NCBI GenBank assembly: GCA_003694525.1
Contig: RFLK01000048.1
Span: 1 to 5,227, forward strand
Direction: 5' to 3'
From: Candidatus Woesearchaeota archaeon
GTDB lineage: Archaea; Nanobdellota; Nanobdellia; Woesearchaeales; ARS49
Length of the DNA stretch: 5,227 bases
In this document: piece after piece, positions 4,101-5,227 of the stretch
Layout: each line of letters opens with the position of its first letter
Numbering within the stretch: position 1 is the stretch's first letter
Position numbers and translations under genes: made by a program
Notes under the pieces: model-generated
Told to the model about the DNA's origin: nothing
Database searches by the model: none
What the model saw: only the letters and a program-made list of their open reading frames with translations

Positions 4101-5227
4101 CCGGTAACGTTAAATGATAGAACGCCACCTGAAAAAGACAAATCGGTGCACACAGAATCAGGGCAAGGAACACCATTCCTGAGCGGTCTTGCAAGAATTG
4201 GAGACCCTGAAAGAGTTATGCGCGCACTAACATTCAACTCAGGGCAATTTGAATCATCAACGCCCACAAGATTATCCCTTAAGATTAAACAATCTGAAAC
4301 CCTTGCCAAATTCGCAGAGTCCGAAAAAGTGACATTGCTGCCTGAAGTCTTATTGATTACTGCCTTGCCATCTCCAGCTAAAAAGCCGCTCAAAGTTGTT
4401 GCAATTGCAGATTCTGCATTGATCCTTGAAGCTTTGGATGCGCTATCTGAAATCGGCCTTCCAGTATCATTCAAAAGTGCAATTGTAGCATTAACATCAA
4501 GAGGGCCAAGCCCTTTTAGAGTTCTCGCCTGTCTTATAAGCGCAATAAGGCCAGAGACGTGCGGCGTTGCCATAGAAGTGCCGCTCATAGTAACAGTGCC
4601 TCCATTCAACCAATTAGCAGAGACTATGCTCCCTCCAGGAGCCCATATGTCAAAAGCATCCCCTCCCCTATTAGTGAAAGAATTCACAGCGTCAGACTTG
4701 CTAGTGGAACCTACAGAGATCACACGCGGAGAGCAGGCAGGATAATCAATTCCATTAGTACAACCCGTGCCTGAACAACCATTATTACCGGAGGCAAAGA
4801 CCAAAGTTATATTCGCCGCAAGGGCCGCATCAAAAATGGGCTCAAGAGAAGAATAAAGAGGATCATTAGAGCACGTTGCTTGCGTGTAAGGCGCCATTCC
4901 TCCCAAAGAGCCGGATATGACCGTTATACCGAAAGCAGTTGCGTTGTTTACGCAATAATCCACACCCGCAAGTATTGACGAATCCGGACAGCTTCCCGCA
5001 GCATTGCATACCTTGACAGGAGTCAAGTTTGCATCAGGCGCGACACCGAAAACCGCAGAAGAGTTTCCAAGCGCGATTCCCGCAACGTGAGTCCCGTGAC
5101 CATTATCATCACTCGGATCAGCATCATTGTTCACAAAATCAAAACCGCCTATTATCTTTCCCGCAAAAGCAGGGTGGGACGCGTTCACTCCAGTATCAAT
5201 AATGCAAATCGTCTGATTCACACCGGT
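1187..5227 (-). CDS. Large surface S8 (subtilisin-like) protease, C-terminally anchored, 5' partial
   Basis: At least 1346 residues are present and the frame is still open at 5227. The GTG at 5219-5221 is an internal Val in TGVNQTICIIDTG, not a start, so the signal peptide and any propeptide are missing. Numbering from that Val: S8 catalytic domain 1-278 with Asp9 (DTG), His42 (HGTHVAG), oxyanion Asn146 (SGNNG) and Ser216 (GTSMATPH), all intact; Cys-pair module 333-379; NosD-like parallel beta-helix about 382-702; second Cys-pair module 774-827; DUF11 domains about 832-951 and 952-1070; 15 Gly at 1073-1087; a C-terminal domain about 1088-1183 with calcium-type loop DVDGDGSMD (1155-1163); an acidic/Ser/Gln linker; one membrane helix about 1250-1273; a basic tail to 1344. 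I count close to 70 N-x-S/T sequons, nearly all before the membrane helix, suggesting a heavily N-glycosylated outer-surface protein. It likely cleaves extracellular or surface proteins; the substrate is unknown. Its promoter is outside the window. Confidence 0.95.
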   Translation of the reverse strand, partial: TGVNQTICIIDTGVNASHPAFAGKIIGGFDFVNNDADPSDDNGHGTHVAGIALGNSSAVFGVAPDANLTPVKVCNAAGSCPDSSILAGVDYCVNNATAFGITVISGSLGGMAPYTQATCSNDPLYSSLEPIFDAALAANITLVFASGNNGCSGTGCTNGIDYPACSPRVISVGSTSKSDAVNSFTNRGGDAFDIWAPGGSIVSANWLNGGTVTMSGTSMATPHVSGLIALIRQARTLKGLGPLDVNATIALLNDTGRPISDSASKASRINAESAIATTLSGFLAGDGKAVINKTSGSNVTFSDSANLARVSDCLILRDNLVGVDDSNCPELNVSARITLSGSPILARPLRNGVPCPDSVCTDLSFSGGVLSFNVTGFSNYSGGCPVTINQSTTLLGNLESSGNCVEFGADNIELDCASFNITYGLSSDSGLGINVTGRKNVTVKNCNVFLGNSSSNGSKSILVSGSQDVVITNTTANATSANISFLTVAMGVDNSANVTISSANSQSHSGPAIELFSTNDSVVRDSNLTGVNNSALKVGPLSSNITLDNVTAFAFGVNPVIFVDSSNNTRILNSSATRSASTSPDGALNLSLSSFNEVFDSTFVAESGDAIAVDNVKHSTFDGNTVTTVSGDALQVIGSSENNTFSRNNFIATFDGRALFLTSSNNDFFGDIFRSNSSDAVAISNESKGNNTLHNAIIEINQSTSANWVFSDNLSLSNNISNVLSNVTFNSSEGSVRFFADVNISTPLNLNSSNLLISNNLVFLNSSNVSFLNTSAEITLRGLSLFNPRPLVDFEDDGTFVPCNPPQCSVFSSSSGALIFNVSSFTSYSSNETGLVVNLTKLDSPDPVFRNSQLNYTVIVNVTEGNASNVLLTDLLPAQVSFISSQPSPSAQSGGNLTFDLGNMSGEDFVVNITVTVGSVPDGTIINNTANLTYQNATGSNFSLQVVENTTVLGFPNITVSKADAPDPVSSGGSIQYAITVSNDGDLVAENVTLVDVLPAGVIFNGSQPSPSSGNTTFNLGNLSVGETFTVNISVNITASSGSLLNNAQVTFFNLTNNATVSASATTSISVPASGGGGGGGGGGGGGGGSSSVKTYEMTSDSYTTQYLGANDKVTFTHNNLLHTLHVLSFTGTQVRIRVSSKPQEFMLNKKDVQDVDVDGDGSMDLRITVLDISYSKVLLNLQKLGVQTSPATQFISSSPQSQEQVSSEPAKEEVAQEPKEALQEQTDERNVSADVNVSESASEQDISKSKNGVLLFVLSLISICIFAFVAYWWFEVRPGKVSRKKAPVKAESKTVNLGKQNAGRKADVLGSGASEKKLLKSVKGKLNNLDRTVKKAKGLIGKKGK
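1961..2005 (-). repeat. Poly-glycine tract (15 GGN codons)
   Basis: Fifteen consecutive glycine codons separate the second DUF11 domain from the C-terminal domain of the protease. The codons are mixed: five GGC, five GGA, five GGT and no GGG. This flexible hinge probably lets the outer part of the protein move relative to the membrane-proximal part. The scrambled codon order argues against recent triplet slippage. Confidence 0.95.
2012..2728 (-). repeat. Two tandem DUF11 repeats in the protease
   Basis: Residues about 832-951 and 952-1070 are two copies of a DUF11-type beta-sandwich. Shared landmarks, in order, are DSPDPV / DAPDPV, NYTVIVN / QYAITVS, the signature DLLPAQVSF / DVLPAGVIF, SQPSPS in both, LTFDLGNMS / TTFNLGNLS, and VNITVTV / VNISVNI. 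DUF11 repeats are common stalk modules in archaeal and bacterial surface proteins. Here they probably act as a spacer that lifts the catalytic and beta-helix parts off the envelope. Confidence 0.88.
2741..2902 (-). repeat. Cys-pair module, copy 2 (after the beta-helix)
   Basis: Residues 774-827 repeat the module at 333-379. The landmarks are AEITLRG, then PRPLVDFEDDG, VPCNPPQC (Cys801, Cys806), and GALIFNVSSFTSYS. The two cysteines are four residues apart, as in copy 1. It lies between the beta-helix and the first DUF11 domain. Confidence 0.8.
3116..4078 (-). other. Parallel beta-helix (NosD-like) region of the protease
   Basis: Residues about 382-702 show repeating short turns of roughly 22-25 residues with alternating small and hydrophobic residues and Asn-rich corners, such as NVTVKNCNV, DVVITNTTA, DSVVRDSNL, NTRILNSSA, HSTFDGNTV, NTFSRNNF. 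This is the right-handed beta-helix pattern of NosD and pectate-lyase-like proteins. It opens with CPVTINQSTTLLGN and NIELDCASFNI, a common archaeal beta-helix entry. No polysaccharide-lyase active site is apparent, so a carbohydrate-binding or structural role is more likely than catalysis. Confidence 0.82.
4085..4225 (-). repeat. Cys-pair module, copy 1 (before the beta-helix)
   Basis: Residues 333-379 carry ARITLSG, then ARPLRNG, VPCPDSVC (Cys353, Cys358), and GVLSFNVTGFSNYS. This is the same plan as copy 2 at 774-827. It joins the end of the post-catalytic segment to the beta-helix. The cysteine pair probably forms a local disulfide outside the cell. Confidence 0.8.

Noticed and set aside
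4092..4745. Plus-strand 217-codon open frame
   Set aside because: It is antisense to the catalytic domain, whose motifs Asp9, His42, Asn146 and Ser216 are all intact on the minus strand.
5219..5221. GTG as the start codon of the protease
   Set aside because: The upstream codons ACC GGT continue the usual subtilase TG-V strand before DTG, the frame is open to the window edge, and a secreted protease needs a signal peptide before this point.

Overview
The window looks archaeal, probably from a DPANN-type or other small-genome archaeon. Four things point there: a complete archaeal-style THUMP protein of the Tan1 family (COG1818); a tRNA-Leu with no encoded CCA; AT-rich TATA-like boxes about 27 nt before gene 5' ends with no Shine-Dalgarno sequence (leaderless style); and a very large, N-x-S/T-rich surface protease with beta-helix, DUF11 and C-terminal anchor regions. 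The phylum is inference; no taxonomic marker gene is present.

Layout. Positions 1-35 hold a promoter. Positions 36-533 (+) encode the Tan1-like THUMP protein. After a 34-nt gap with its own TATA-like box comes a type II tRNA-Leu(CAG) at 568-651 (+). Positions 652-706 hold a degenerate copy of the tRNA 3' end, then an A-run that reads as a U-tract terminator on the minus strand. On the minus strand, 727-1095 encodes a small unrecognised two-helix membrane protein. After a promoter-bearing intergenic stretch (1096-1186), the rest of the window (1187-5227, minus) is one incomplete gene for a subtilisin-like (S8) protease of at least 1346 residues. Its 5' end (signal peptide and any propeptide) lies outside the window.

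How the genes relate. The THUMP protein and the tRNA form a plausible functional pair. Eukaryotic Tan1 is needed for N4-acetylcytidine at C12 of tRNA-Leu and tRNA-Ser, and this tRNA-Leu has C12 in the expected CCG context. The two minus-strand genes converge on the tRNA. The protease is a surface machine: catalytic domain, a Cys-pair module, a parallel beta-helix, a second copy of the module, two DUF11 domains, a 15-glycine hinge, a C-terminal domain with a calcium-type loop, an acidic/Ser/Gln linker, one membrane helix and a basic cytoplasmic tail. The small membrane protein downstream may be co-expressed with it, but nothing in the sequence proves a link.
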